64,000 nt of DNA from Meandrina meandrites (GCA_963693305.1 OY855906.1:22659789-22723788); one strand, 5' to 3'; shown: positions 1 to 12,239, numbered from the stretch's first letter. Translations and numbers: made by a program. The notes: generated by a model from the sequence alone, not told the origin.

Positions 1-3000
1 TCGTACCGCCCTGGCACGTTTAACTTCGTTTGCCTACGTTTATCGTTGTTTGCCCACGTTAAATTCCTTGTAAAAAAAGTAGGCAAACGAAGTTAAACGT
101 ATAAGCAAACGACGATAAACGTAGGAAAACGTAGGCGAACGAAATTAAACGTTGGCAAATGACGATAAACGTAGCAAAACGAAGTTAAACGTAGGGAAAC
201 GAATTGAAACGTAGGCAAACGAAGTTAAACGTAGGAAAACTGAGTGAAACGTAGGCAAACAAAGTTTAGCGTAGGCAAACGATGATAAACGTAGACAAAC
301 GAAGTTAAATGTGGCCAAACGAACTTAAATGTAGGGAACCAAACTTAAAGGCAGGCAAACGATGATAAACGGTGGAAAACGAAGTTAAGGGTAGGTAAAC
401 GAAGTTAATCGTAGGCAAACGAAGTTAAACGTAGGGAAACGAAGATAAACGAGGGAAAACGAAGTTCAGCGAAGGAGAACGTTTGCTACGTTCATCTTCG
501 TTTTCCTACGTTTATCGTCCTTTGCCTACCTTTTCCTCGCTTGCAAACGTTTAACTTCGTTTACCTACGGTTTACCTTTATTTGCCGAAGTTTAATTTCG
601 CTTGCCTTTGTTTAACTTCGTTTGCCTACGTTTATCGTCGTTTTGCTACCTTTAAGTTCGTTTACCTTTATCGTCGTTTGCCTACGTTTAACTTCGTTTG
701 CCTAAGTTTAACATCGTTTGTCTACCTTTAACTTCGTTCGCCTTCGTTTAACCTCGTATATCGTCGTTTACCTACGTTTAACTTCGTTTACCTAAGTTTA
801 TCAATGTTTTTCTACCTTTAACTTCGTTTGCCTACGTTTGTTCTCGTTTGCCTACGTTTAACTTCGTTTGCCTAAGTTTAACATCGTTTGTCTACCTTTA
901 ACTTCGTTTGCCTACGTTTAACTTCGTTTATCTTCGATTCTCTACGTTCACCTTTCATTGCTTCGTTTAACTTCGCGTCTCCACCTTTAACTTCGTTTAC
1001 CTACGTTCAACTTCCTTTGGCTACGTTTATTGTCGTTTGCCTACGTTTAACTTCGTTTGCCTACCTTTAACTTCGTTTGTGTACGTTTAATTTCATTGGC
1101 CTAAGTTTAACTTCTTTTTTTGCGTTAGAATTCGTTTGCCTACGGCCTTTAAGTTCGTTTCGCTACGTTTAACGTCTTTCGCCTACGTTTATCGTGGTTT
1201 GCCTACGTTAACTTTATTGTAAAAAAACGTTTATCGTCCTTTGCCTACGTTTACTTCGTTTGCCAACGTTTAACTTCGCTTACCTACGTTTACCTTCATT
1301 TGCCGAAGTTTAACTTCGTTTGCCTTCAATTAACTTTGTTTGCCTTCGTTTAACTTCGTTTGCCTACGTTTATGCTCGTTTGGCTACGTTTAGTTTCGTT
1401 TACCTACGTTTATCGTCGTTTGCCTGCAGTTAACTTCGTTTGCCTGCGTTTAACATCGTTTGACTACCTTTAACTTCGTTCGCCTACGTTTGTTCTCGTT
1501 TGCCTACGTTTAACTTCGTTTGCCTACGTTTATCGTTGTTTGCCTACGTTAACTTTGTTGTAAAAAAACGTACGCAAAGGAAGTAAAACATAGGCAAACG
1601 AAGTTAAACGTAAGCAAACGACGATAAACGGAGGAAAACAAAGTTAAGCGAAGGAAAACGTTTCCCAACGTCTAACTTCGTTTACCAACGTTTACCTTCA
1701 TGTGCCGAAGTTTAAATTCGTTTGCCTTCGTTTAACTTCGTTTGCCTACGTTTCTCGTTTGGCTACGGTTAAGTTCGTTTACCTACGTTTATCGTCGTTT
1801 GGCTGCGTTTAACTTCGTTTGTCCTAAGTTTAACATCGTTTGACTACCTTGAAGTTCGTTGGCCTACGTTTAACTTCGTTTACCTAAGTTTATCATTGTT
1901 TTTTTTTACCTTTAACTTCGTTTGCTTTTGTTTATCCTGGTTTGCCTACATTTAAGTTCGTGTCTCTACGTTTAACCTCGTTTGCCTACGTTTAACTTCG
2001 TTGAACTTCGTTTTTCTACGTTCAACTTCGTTTGCCTGTGTTCATCGTTGATTGCCTACCTTTAACTTTGTTTGTCTACGTTTAACTTCGTTCGCCTACC
2101 TTTGTCTTCGTTTGCCTACGTTTAATTTCGTTAAATGTGGCCAAACGAACTTAAATGTAGGGAACCAAACTTAAAGGCAGGCAAACGATGATAAACGGTG
2201 GAAAACGAAGTTAAGGGTAGGTAAACGAAGTTAATCGTAGGCAAACGAAGTTAAACGTAGGAAAACGAAGATAAACGAGGGAAAACGAAGTTCAGCGAAG
2301 GAGAACGTTTGCTACGTTCATCTTCGTTTTCCTACGTTTATCGTCCTTTGCCTACCTTTTCCTCGCTTGCAAACGCTTAACTTCGTTTACCTACGGTTTA
2401 CCTTTATTTGCCGAAGTTTAATTTCGCTTGCCTTTGTTTAACTTCGTTTGCCTACGTTTATCGTCGTTTTGCTACCTTTAAGTTCGTTTACCTTTATCGT
2501 CGTTTGCCTACGTTTAACTTCGTTTGCCTAAGTTTAACATCGTTTGTCTACCTTTAACTTCGTTCGCCTTCGTTTAACCTCGTATATCGTCGTTTACCTA
2601 CGTTTAACTTCGTTTACCTAAGTTTATCAATGTTTTTCTACCTTTAACTTCGTTTGCCTACGTTTGTTCTCGTTTGCCTACGTTTAACTTCGTTTGCCTA
2701 AGTTTAACATCGTTTGTCTACCTTTAACTTCGTTTGCCTACGTTTAACTTCGTTTATCTTCGATTCTCTACGTTCACCTTTCATTGCTTCGTTTAACTTC
2801 GCGTCTCCACCTTTAACTTCGTTTACCTACGGTCAACTTCCTTTGGCTACGTTTATTGTCGTTTGCCTACGTTTAACTTCGTTTGCCTACCTTTAACTTC
2901 GTTTGTGTACGTTTAATTTCATTGGCCTAAGTTTAACTTCTTTTTTTGCGTTAGAATTCGTTTGCCTACGGCCTTTAACTTCGTTTCGCTACGTTTAACT

Positions 3001-6000
3001 TCTTTCGCCTACGTTTATCGTGGTTTGCCTACGTTAACTTTATTGTAAAAAAACGTTTATCGTCCTTTGCCTACGTTTACTTCGTTTGCCAACGTTTAAC
3101 TTCGCTTACCTACGTTTACCTTCATTTGCCGAAGTTTAACTTCGTTTGCCTTCAATTAACTTTGTTTGCCTTCGTTTAACTTCGTTTGCCTACGTTTATG
3201 CTCGTTTGGCTACGTTTAGTTTCGTTTACCTACGTTTATCGTCGTTTGCCTGCAGTTAACTTCGTTTGCCTGCGTTTAACATCGTTTGACTACCTTTAAC
3301 TTCGTTCGCCTACGTTTGTTCTCGTTTGCCTACGTTTAACTTCGTTTGCCTACGTTTATCGTTGTTTGCCTACGTTAACTTTGTTGTAAAAAAACCGTAC
3401 GCAAAGGAAGTAAAACATAGGCAAACGAAGTTAAACGTAAGCAAACGACGATAAACGGAGGAAAACAAAGTTAAGCGAAGGAAAACGTTTCCCAACGTTT
3501 AACTTCGTTTACCAACGTTTACCTTCATGTGCCGAAGTTTAAATTCGTTTGCCTTCGTTTAACTTCGTTTGCCTACGTTTCTCGTTTGGCTACGGTTAAG
3601 TTCGTTTACCTACGTTTATCGTCGTTTGGCTGCGTTTAACTTCGTTTGTCCTAAGTTTAACATCGTTTGACTACCTTGAAGTTCGTTGGCCTACGTTTAA
3701 CTTCGTTTACCTAAGTTTATCATTGTTTTTTTTTACCTTTAACTTCGTTTGCTTTTGTTTATCCTGGTTTGCCTACATTTAAGTTCGTGTCTCTACGTTT
3801 AACCTCGTTTGCCTACGTTTAACTTCGTTGAACTTCGTTTTTCTACGTTCAACTTCGTTTGCCTGTGTTCATCGTTGATTGCCTACCTTTAACTTTGTTT
3901 GTCTACGTTTAACTTCGTTCGCCTACCTTTGTCTTCGTTTGCCTACGTTTAATTTCGTTAAATGTGGCCAAACGAACTTAAATGTAGGGAACCAAACTTA
4001 AAGGCAGGCAAACGATGATAAACGGTGGAAAACGAAGTTAAGGGTAGGTAAACGAAGTTAATCGTAGGCAAACGAAGTTAAACGTAGGAAAACGAAGATA
4101 AACGTGGGAAAACGAAGTTCAGCGAAGGAGAACGTTTGCTACGTTCATCTTCGTTTTCCTACGTTTATCGTCCTTTGCCTACCTTTTCCTCGCTTGCAAA
4201 CGTTTAACTTCGTTTACCTACGGTTTACCTTTATTTGCCGAAGTTTAATTTCGCTTGCCTTTGTTTAACTTCGTTTGCCTACGTTTATCCTCGTTTTGCT
4301 ACCTTTAAGTTCGTTTACCTTTATCGTCGTTTGCCTACGTTTAACTTCGTTTGCCTAAGTTTAACATCGTTTGTCTACCTTTAACTTCGTTTGCCTTCGT
4401 TTAACCTCGTATATCGTCGTTTACCTACGTTTAACTTCGTTTACCTAAGTTTATCAATGTTTTTCTACCTTTAACTTCGTTTGCCTACGTTTAACTTCGT
4501 TTATCTTCGATTCTCTACGTTCACCTTTCATTGCTTCGTTTAACTTCGCGTCTCCACGCTTAGCTTCGTTTACCTACGTTCAACTTCCTTTGGCTACGTT
4601 TATTGTCGTTTGCCTACGTTTAACTTCGTTTTCCTACCTTTAACTTCGTTTGTGTACGTTTAATTTCATTCGCCTAAGTTTAACTTCTCTTTTTGCGTTA
4701 GAATTCGATTGCCTACGGCCTTTAACTTCGTTTCGCTACGTTTAACTTCTTTCGCCTACGTTTATCGTGGTTTGCCTACGTTAACTTTATTGTAAAAAAA
4801 CGTTTATCGTCCTTTGCCTACGTTTACTTCGTTTGCCAACGTTTAACTTCGCTTACCTACGTTTACCTTCATTTGCCGAAGTTTAACTTCGTTTGCCTTC
4901 AATTAACTTTGTTTGCCTTCGTTTAACTTCGTTTGCCTACGTTTATGCTCGTTTGGCTACGTTTAGTTTCGTTTACCTACGTTTATCGTCGTTTGCCTGC
5001 AGTTAACCTCGTTTGCCTGCGTTTAACATTGTTTGACAACCTTTAACTTCGCTCGCCTACGTTTGTTCTCGTTTGCCTACGTTTAACTTCGTTTGCCAAC
5101 GTTTATCGTTGTTTGCCTACGTTAACTTTGTTGTAAAAAAACGTTCGCAAAGGAAGTAAAACGTAGGCAAACGAAGTTAAACGTAAGCAAACGACGATAA
5201 ACGGAGGGAAACAAAGTTAAACGTAGGCAAACGAAGTTAAACGAAGGGAAACGTTTGCCAACGTTTAACTTCGTTTACCAACGTTTACCTTCATGTGCCG
5301 AAGTTTAAATTCGTTTGCCTTCGTTTAACTTCGTTTTCCTACGTTTCTCGTTTGGCTACGGTTAAGTTCGTTTACCTACGTTTATCGTCGTTTGGCTGCG
5401 TTTAACTTCGTTTGTCCTAAGTTTAACATCGTTTGACTACCTTGAAGTTCGTTGGCCTACGTTCAACTTCGTTTACCTAAGTTTATCATTGTTTTTTTAC
5501 CTTTAACTTCGTTTGCTTTTGTTTAACCCGGTTTGCCTACATTTAAGTTCGTGTCTCTACGTTTAACCTCGTTTGCCTACGTTTAACTTCGTTGAACTTC
5601 GTTTCTCTACCTTCAACTTCGTTTGCCTGTGTTCATCGTTGATTGCCTACCTTTAACTTTGTTTGTCTACGTTTAACTTCGTTCGCCTACCTTTGTCTTC
5701 GTTTGCTTACGTTTAATTTCGTTTCCTTACGGACTTTAACTTCGTTTGCCTACGTTTAACTTCGATTCCCTACGGCCCTTAACTTCGTTTGCCTTTGTTT
5801 TACTTCGTTTGCCTACGTTTATCCTCGTTTGACTATGTTTAAGTTCTTTTACCTACCTTTATCGTCGTTTGCATGCGTTTAACTTCGTTTGCCTAAGTTT
5901 AGCATCGTTTGTCTACCCTTAACTTCGTTTGCCTACGTTTATCCTCGTTTGGCTACGTCTAACATCGTTTACCTACGTTTATCGTCGTTTGCCTCCGTTT

Positions 6001-6020
6001 AACCTCGTTAGCCTAAGTTA
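1..6020. repeat. Satellite array of a 20-bp monomer with orientation switches
   Basis: The whole stretch is built from variants of TTTAACTTCGTTTGCCTACG, itself two related 10-mers (TTTAACTTCG and TTTGCCTACG). Long runs read in the + sense, for example about 484-1210 and 1665-2130. Others read as the reverse complement (GAAGTTAAACGTAGGCAAAC), for example about 75-480 and 2131-2300. Several switches sit at a GTAAAAAAA tract (about 70, 1220, 1560). Open frames here are a consequence of a monomer lacking stop codons and are not genes. The left end is cut by the window. Confidence 0.95.
305..5721. repeat. Three higher-order units (~1.83 kb) of the satellite
   Basis: The landmark TTAAATGTGGCCAAACGAAC starts at 305, 2131 and 3958, giving units of 1826, 1827 and about 1764 bp. 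Units 1 and 2 are nearly identical base for base. Unit 3 lacks four consecutive 20-mers (80 bp, near 4490) and has one extra 20-mer near 5220, so it changes length in whole monomers, as expected of unequal exchange. Single-base differences are also shared by position between units. Confidence 0.9.
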
Positions 6021-6180
6021 ATAGCAGAGCTCCTTCGCGCGAAGCGCTAGCAGAGCACCATGGGTAAGAATTTTTGGTAAACCCATGAGGCCGAGAAAAT
6101 TTGGTGCGTACGCCCGCCCGCCCTCGCGCGTCTACAGACTCTCGGAGAGCGGGAGTGGCGTCCTAAGGCAGCCCGACCGG
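6021..6180. other. GC-rich junction next to satellite
   Basis: A short segment of different composition, containing the palindrome CTTCGCGCGAAG, a repeated AGCAGAGC motif and a CGCCCGCCCGCC run. It has no open frame of note. It looks like the end of a dispersed repeat, which I cannot name. Confidence 0.4.
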
Positions 6181-7015
6181 GGATGGTGTGAGGAAAATAG
6201 GAAAGTCAGAGAAAAGTAACAAATACTCCATAAAAATAGGTGTGAAAAAACTGGGAAAAAGTAAGTTCCAGAAAAAAGTCGGAAAAAAATTTGAGAAAAA
6301 AAAGCAGGGAGAATTTGGTGAAATCGTCAGAAAAATCGATAAAAACGTCAGAAGATATTCGTGAAACTGTCGGAAAATAATTGACAGGAAATTCGAAAAA
6401 ATAGAACAATAATCGAAAATAATCGAGAAAAATGTCAAAAAAAGGTGAGAAAAAGTTTTTTTCTCGGCTCTTTCTCGTCTTTTTTCTCCTCTTGTTTTCC
6501 CGCCTTTTTTCCGAAAATTTTAATTAAATTCTAAACCCGACATTGTTTACTTTCTCTCCGGTTTTTACATGAATTTTTTTCCTTTTTTTTCCTGGAGGTT
6601 ATTTTTTTCCTGACTATTACTCGCCTTTTCTCTTGTTTTTTTTGTCCAGTTTTATCTCCAATTTTTTTCCAACTTTTTTTCGTGAAACTCTTTTCCGATT
6701 TCCTATTCCAGAAAAGAGTTGGAAAAAAAATTACGAAAGAAAGAAGAGAAAAAAGTCCTTTTATTTTTCCTGACTTTTTCTCGCCTTTTGTCTTGTTTTT
6801 TTCAGCTTTTATCTCCAATTTTTTTCCCGACTATAATAGGAAAGTCAGAAAAAAGTAAAAAAAAAACCTCAAGGAAAGAAGGCGGAGAAAAAGTAAAATG
6901 GGGAAAAAGTAAAATGCAGAAAAAGTCAGAAAAATTTTTTTGAGAAAACAAGGCAGGGAGAATTGGGTTAAAAAGTTGAGAAAAAATTTGGGAAAACGTC
7001 CGAAAAATCCATAAT
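6181..7015. repeat. Alternating polypurine and polypyrimidine blocks
   Basis: Purine-rich DNA built on GGAAAA/GTCAGAAAAA words (6181-6450) is followed by pyrimidine-rich DNA of the complementary words (6450-6715). Shorter purine (6716-6760), pyrimidine (6760-6835) and purine (6837-7010) blocks follow. Adjacent blocks are therefore imperfect inverted repeats. Open frames in it are lysine- or phenylalanine-rich artefacts. The same word family returns at 22815-23190. Confidence 0.8.
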
Positions 7016-7480
7016 AAACCCCTTATCACTTTTCTTTCCCAATCTTAACAATCCTTGTCCCTTTTTGGTTTATTATTTCTTCTTTGATGTTTTTTCAGCT
7101 TAGTAAACTATTATTTTGAGGTTTCCTTCTGTGTGAAAGCATTTCTGTGCAACACATAATAACCCTATATCACTTTTTAAGTTATTCATTCGTAATCCGT
7201 CTCAATCTTTCCCAATCTTAACCATCCTTGTTCCTCTTTGGTTTATTACTTCTTCTTTGATGTTTTTCTACCTTAGAGAGCTATTATTTTGAGGTTTCCT
7301 TCTCTGTGAAAGCATTTCTGTGTAACGCATAATAGCCCTACATAACTTTTCAAGTTCTTCGTTCGTAATCCGTCTAAATCTTTCCCAATCTTAACCACCC
7401 TCGTTCGTGTTTGGTTTATTATTACTTCTTTGGTGTTTTTCAACCGAGCAAACTATTATTTGGAAGTTTCTTTTGATTTG
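7016..7480. repeat. Tandem repeat, 173-bp period
   Basis: TTTCCCAATCTTAAC occurs at 7035, 7208 and 7381, exactly 173 bp apart each time. The intervening sequence (GGTTTATTA..CTTCTTTG, ACTATTATTTTGAGGTTTCC, AAGCATTTCTGTG) is repeated with moderate divergence. The third copy is partial. Confidence 0.85.
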
Positions 7481-8346
7481 AAAGTAAAACTTGACATAGC
7501 ATCTAAACAGCAAATCTATTTCGACGAGGTGCTCACGTTTGAAATCAAATTCACTTCAGCGGTTAATTTACCTTCAACTTTTAGTTGATAATTTTCTCAG
7601 CACCACTTTTTTAAAAACTAAAACCTTTATCTTTTTAAACAGTATTTCTGTTGTTTTAAGGTATTTAAATAGAAAGACGAAAAGAGAAGAAATGGCAATA
7701 GATTTTTAACATTAATACTACATAGCTTATTTTTGTGGCAAATGATAAATAGAATTGTCCAGAGTTTTGTGGGTAGAACGTGTGTTTTGTTTCTCGAATT
7801 TATAGCGGGTACATTTCATTTCATATTACATAACGAGTAGGCCTCTTTAGAAAGACAAAATAAAGATTGAGCAAACCTCCAACATCGTTCCCAGGGTCCT
7901 CTCCTCTGAGAGAGACTGGAAGGAGGTTGTGCAAACCTCAATTTCAAAACTGCGCCTGCTAATTGATGGTTTGCAACCACTTGACAAGGCGGCCATGTTG
8001 GTGGATAAGACAAACCTTTTTCGCAGAATTTGCATAATAATTTCCAAGCGGAGGAAAACACTTTTTTCATGTCCAATAGCATGGCTGCTGTAACGTAGGC
8101 TGCAAGCCAGCACATTTTTTGCTGACCCTCCCCCCACCCCCTTACCCACTTCCTTTATTAACTTATTGACTATGCGTGCAGAAATCTACTTGACCCCTCC
8201 CCATCCCCTGCCTTCTTTTTCCAGTTCTACACCTTCGCCCTATTAATATTTGACTAGAAAAAATCCAAATCGAAAAACGCTTGTGAAACTCAGAATTAGT
8301 AATCACAAACTCCTGATTGAAACAGGAAGATATAACAATATCTCCA
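7481..8346. other. Intergenic DNA with a dispersed-repeat fragment
   Basis: No supported gene. Around 7865-7945 an imperfect inverted pair (GCAAACCTCCAACAT and GAAGGAGGTTGTGCAAACCTC) suggests a small foldback or dispersed repeat. The two overlapping ~100-residue minus-strand frames at 7816-8149 have no recognisable domain and differ by only one frame, so I do not call them. Confidence 0.4.
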
Positions 8347-8536
8347 GAACACACATATAAACTACTAGTTCTGGCGCATCGAGTAGAACAAAAGCTTCAT
8401 GATATCTAACAAACCTGTTTTCTCAAGAAACTCGTCTCCCATGCTCGCCTCGTTTCTTGAGAAAAAGCTTTGTTAGATATCATGAAGCTTTTGTTCTACT
8501 CGATGCGCCAGAACCCAGTAGTTTAAATGTGTGTGA
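8347..8536. repeat. Long inverted repeat (hairpin), ~85-bp arms
   Basis: The left arm (8347-8431) and right arm (8452-8536) are reverse complements with few mismatches. They include a block around CTGGCGCATCGAGTAGAAC and its mate, and the inner pair CTCAAGAAAC / GTTTCTTGAG, separated by a 20-base loop. The structure lies about 170 bp before the start codon of the polymerase fragment. It may be a foldback MITE or a relic of a terminal structure. Function is not evident. Confidence 0.85.
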
Positions 8537-8709
8537 GAAAATAACGCAAACATGGAAGTAAACAAAGCGCGTGACCCCAAGCCTATCGAGCGAGCGGATG
8601 TGCCACAAAAATATTCCCTGTTGAAGAAATGTCTGCACTGTCTATATGCAAAAGTGCGCTAGAATTATTTTCCAATTGAAGAATTATCTGCACAAGTATA
8701 TACGCCGAG

Positions 8710-10272
8710 ATGGCAGCCGCGAGATTTTCGTCCAATGTTCTGCAAATGTTTTACGGTCCAATAACGAGGGAGCAAAACAGAAACCTTCCTCAACCATTAG
8801 AACCTGAACTGGTTGTTTTATATGAAGTGTTTAATATAAGCCAAAATAATTTCCAGGAATGGCTTCGTGTTTGGATAATGATTGTATCCAAAACAAATCC
8901 AAAGAATAAAGATCTTTTAATGTTTGCAAGAGAAAATAAAGCAAAGTTCACTGATTTGGTTAAACAAGAAATCCTTAAGTTAAACAGCGTAAAAGTAAGT
9001 TTTGGGCTACAAGTAAAGTTTTCCATAGAAAAAAACGGTGAAACGCAACACATGAAGCATTATTTTAAAGAAGAAGAACCGCATGTTTTCAACAGGCATG
9101 ATAAAGAACTGATAGAACAAAAATATGATGAATTCATTGAAAGAATAAAGGGAGAAATAGAAAACTGGTCTGTGAAGGGATCAGAATGGGAAGTGGAAAG
9201 GATAGAGACTGCGTACGTGAATGTCGCACGCTATCAGCCACTGCGCGGAGGAACTTATTTACCTCTTCCAGCCAATCTGGCAAAAAAGAAGGCAATAATC
9301 AACGTGAAAAACAGAGATAACGAATGTTTGAAGTGGGCACTCAGAGCCGCTTTATTTCCTCCACAAGATGGAAAGGACCCGCAAAGACCAAGCAAATATC
9401 CGGTTAACGATGGTATTAATTATGGGGGCATCGATTTCCCAACACTGGTAAAACAGATAGACAAGCTTGAAGCTCAGAACAAAAAACTGGCAATAAACGT
9501 ATTTGGCTGGGAAAACAATTATATGATTGTGCACAGGATAAGCAGAAAAGAACCGGATGTACCTAGGATAAAGCTGATGTTAATTGAGTCAGGGGAAATT
9601 CAGCACTATTGTTACGTAAAAAGAGAAAGCGCTTTGCTGTTTGATAAGTCAATAAATAGTAAAACTTTCTATTGCATGATGTGCTTAACTCGTTTCACAA
9701 GAGCGGAGTTGCTGGAGAACCACAAAAATTATTGCAATGGTGTGAACGGCAGGCCGACAAGGATTAAGATGCCGGAAGAGGGGAAAAACACCTTTTCTTT
9801 CCAAAATCGTCACAAACAGATAAAGATGCCATATGTGATATATGCGGACTTTGAGGCCTTAGTGAAAAAGATTCCTGGCTGTGAGCGTGTGCCAGAGAGC
9901 AAGCAAAAAAGTTGCACACACAAGACCGAATGGCATGAGGCATGCGGGCATTCTTACATGGTTGTGAGAAGCGACGGTGAAGTTTTAGTGTCCAAAGTTT
10001 ACAGGGGTGAAAACGCGGTGAGAACGTTTTTAGGTGACATTCTGCAAGAAGAGGTGAAAATAAGAGAGAGTTTGGCCGCACCAAAGCCGATTGTGATGAC
10101 GGCCGAAGAGGGGGAAAAATTCAAAAATGCAACTGATTGCCATATTTGTAACAAAAGTTTGATAAAAGACGAATTCTTAGACTCTTTACCTGTTTTTAAC
10201 ATTGAAGAAGCCAGTGAAGAAGGCAGTGAAAAATGCAGTTATCGTGGTCAATGGCACAAAAAAATGTTTTGA
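8710..10272 (+). pseudogene. Family B DNA polymerase (Polinton type), N-terminal part
   Basis: A 520-codon open frame starting at ATGGCAGCC. Residues about 180-310 (RGGTYLPLPANLAKKKA, then NECLKWALRAALFP, INYGGIDFPTLVK, INVFGW) are the region typically found before the exonuclease in animal Polinton-type polymerases. A CxxC...HxxxxC zinc-knuckle-like segment (YCMMCLTRFTRAELLENHKNYC) follows. YADFEALV carries the D-x-E of exonuclease motif I. A second partial zinc motif (CHICN) precedes the TGA at 10270. The frame then stays the same, but sequence expected between this zinc motif and exonuclease motif III is missing, so this is an internal deletion plus a stop. The product would have made protein-primed DNA copies of the element. 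Upstream lies the hairpin at 8347. Confidence 0.85.
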
Positions 10273-10293
10273 CATGGCACAGAAAGAACAACA

Positions 10294-10776
10294 ATGGGGA
10301 CTCTTACTCTAAAAAGATTAACAGACAAAAATGACCAGTTGGAAGCAAAATCACAGGAAAATTGTAAGTTCAAAAAGGGGATCTACCCTTACGAGTACAT
10401 GGACTCATGGGGGAGATTTAGCGAAACAAGGCTTCCGGACAAAGAGAAGTCTTACAGCAAGCTGAACGACGAGCACATAACAGACGATGAGTACACGCAC
10501 GCGTAGACTGTCTGCGAGACTTTCGAATGCAAAACGTTGGGCGATTTTCACGATCTTTACGTGAAAACGGATGTCGCCCTGCTGGCAGATGTTTTCGAGA
10601 ACATCCGAAACCTGTGCCAAGAGCAGTACGGGTTAGATCCGGCGCATTATTACACGTCGCCAGGCCTCTCATGGGAGGCGCTCTTGAAAAAGACGGGGGT
10701 CGAGCTTGAGTTATTCACAGACCTTGAAATGCATCTCTTCGTGGAACGGGGAATCGGGGTGGAATCTCGATGGTGA
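10294..10776 (+). pseudogene. DNA polymerase B, exonuclease III region (broken)
   Basis: Continues the frame of the preceding piece. KKGIYPYEYMDSWGRF and YSKLNDEHITDDEY are followed by an in-frame TAG (10504-10506). The same frame then resumes with GDFHDLYVKTDVALLADVFE, whose Y-x-x-x-D is the exonuclease III motif, and with DPAHYYTSPGLSWEALLKKT. The frame is lost near 10755, where a one-base shift moves coding into the frame of the next piece. This is a dead copy unless these are assembly errors. Confidence 0.8.
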
Positions 10777-11897
10777 GCAAGAGATACGCGAAGGCAAACA
10801 ACCCGCTGGTACCGGACTATGACCCCAGCAAACCGAGCAGTTACATCATGTATCTCGACGCGAACAACCTCTATGGCTGGGCAATGAGCAAGCCACCCCC
10901 AAAAAGGGATTTTAAATGGAAACGTGTTATGCCAACGGAGGAAGACATCCTTAAGAAAAAAGAAAACGCAAGGAATGGATGGATTCTTGAAGTTGATCTT
11001 GAATATCCAGCAGAACTGCATGAAGAACACAACAGCTACCCCCTCGCGCCTGAGAAAAAGGTCGTGAAAAAGGAATGTATGTCGGACTACCAAAAGAGGT
11101 TGATGAAAGTGCTGGAGCTGAAACCCCCGGACAGCGAGAAGGTGCTGCTGACACTTGAGAACAAAAACAACTATGTCGTGCATTACAGAAACTTGCAGTT
11201 TTATCTGAAGCAGGGCATGAAACTGACGCGCGTGCACAGGGTGTTGGAGTTCGAACAAGAATGCTGGATGGAGCCGTACATCCGAATGAATACAGAATTC
11301 AGGAAAAAAGCAAAGAACGACTTTGAAAAGAACTTTTACAAGCTAATGAATAACTCAGTTTTCGGCAAAACCATGGAAAACCTGCGTAACCGTGTTGACA
11401 TAAAAATAGAACGCAGCAATGAGACAGACAAAATAAGGAAATTGGTTGCAAGCCCTTTGTACTCAAGGCATGTTATATTTTCAAATGACCTCGTCGGAAT
11501 CGACATGCGCAAAAGCCGGCTGCTGCTCAACAAGCCTGTCTACACGAGGATGACTATCCTTGACAACAGCAAGATCCTGATGTACGACTTTTTCTACAAC
11601 CATCTGAAAAAGCAATACGGCCAAAGGTGCGAGCTCTTGTACACAGACACAGATAGCCTTCTGCTTGAAATCAAAACGGATGACGTCTACAAAGACATCA
11701 AATCAAACGAAAATCAATATGATACGAGTGACTACCCGAAGGAGCATCCAATCCACTCAAACGCGAACAAAAAGGTCTTAGGCAAAATGAAAGACGAATG
11801 TGCCGGAACCCCCATAGCACAGTGTGTTTGTCTGAGGCCGAAAATGTACTCTATCTTGAAGGCAGACGAAAAAATATCAAAAAAGCAAAGGGTGTAA
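10770..11897 (+). pseudogene. DNA polymerase B, polymerase domain
   Basis: Carries all three polymerase motifs: A as YLDANNLYGWAMS (about residues 29-41), B as KLMNNSVFGKTMEN, and C as LLYTDTDSLLLEI with the catalytic D-x-D. Spacing and order match protein-primed family B enzymes. Motifs are intact, so the break is in the frame rather than in the active site. A shift inside an A-rich run near 11880 ends this frame at 11895. The last part of the domain lies in another frame to 12220. Confidence 0.88.
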
Positions 11898-12220
11898 AAA
11901 AGAGCGTTGTCAAGAAACAAATAATGCATGAACAGTACAAGGAAACGCTTTTTGGTAAGCAGCAGTTATGGCATGGAATGAACATTCTTCCAAGCGAGGG
12001 GCATGAGATTTACGGCATGCATGTCAACAAAATTTCGCTTTCCCCATTTGATTCAAAGTGCTGGATAGCAGATGATGGGATCAATACAAATGCTTACGGG
12101 TACACAAGGACTTTATTCACAAATACTGAAATCAAAGAAATAGAAGCTTTATTAACAAATACTAAAATCAAAGAAATAGAAACTTTAACAGAAGAAGCTT
12201 TAACAGAGATGCTGAAATGA
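11880..12220 (+). pseudogene. DNA polymerase B, C-terminal end
   Basis: After the A-run frameshift, coding continues as AKGVKKSVVKKQIMHEQYK, then WHGMNILPSEGHEIYGMHVN, KISLSPFDSKCWIADDG and AYGY. This is the conserved end of Polinton-type polymerases. A duplicated short segment (TNTEIKEIEAL / TNTKIKEIETL) is attached before the stop, which looks like a local tandem duplication of about 36 bp. Confidence 0.8.
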
Positions 12221-12239
12221 AAGTAATGTTATAGTTGGT

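Noticed and set aside
888..2896. Two 60-codon frames (888-1070 and 2714-2896) that are nearly identical, suggesting a repeated small protein
   Set aside because: They are exactly one satellite unit (1826 bp) apart and consist of stop-free 20-mers. The third unit has lost part of the frame by monomer deletion.
1..6020. CRISPR-like array
   Set aside because: Repeats are 20-bp monomers without unique spacers and occur in both orientations, in a genome that is clearly eukaryotic.
6531..7029. Lysine-rich and phenylalanine-rich frames on both strands
   Set aside because: Products of purine/pyrimidine low-complexity DNA; they overlap each other on opposite strands and have no motif.
7816..8149. 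Two overlapping ~100-codon minus-strand frames
   Set aside because: They overlap in different frames over a dispersed-repeat-like segment; no domain or splice support.
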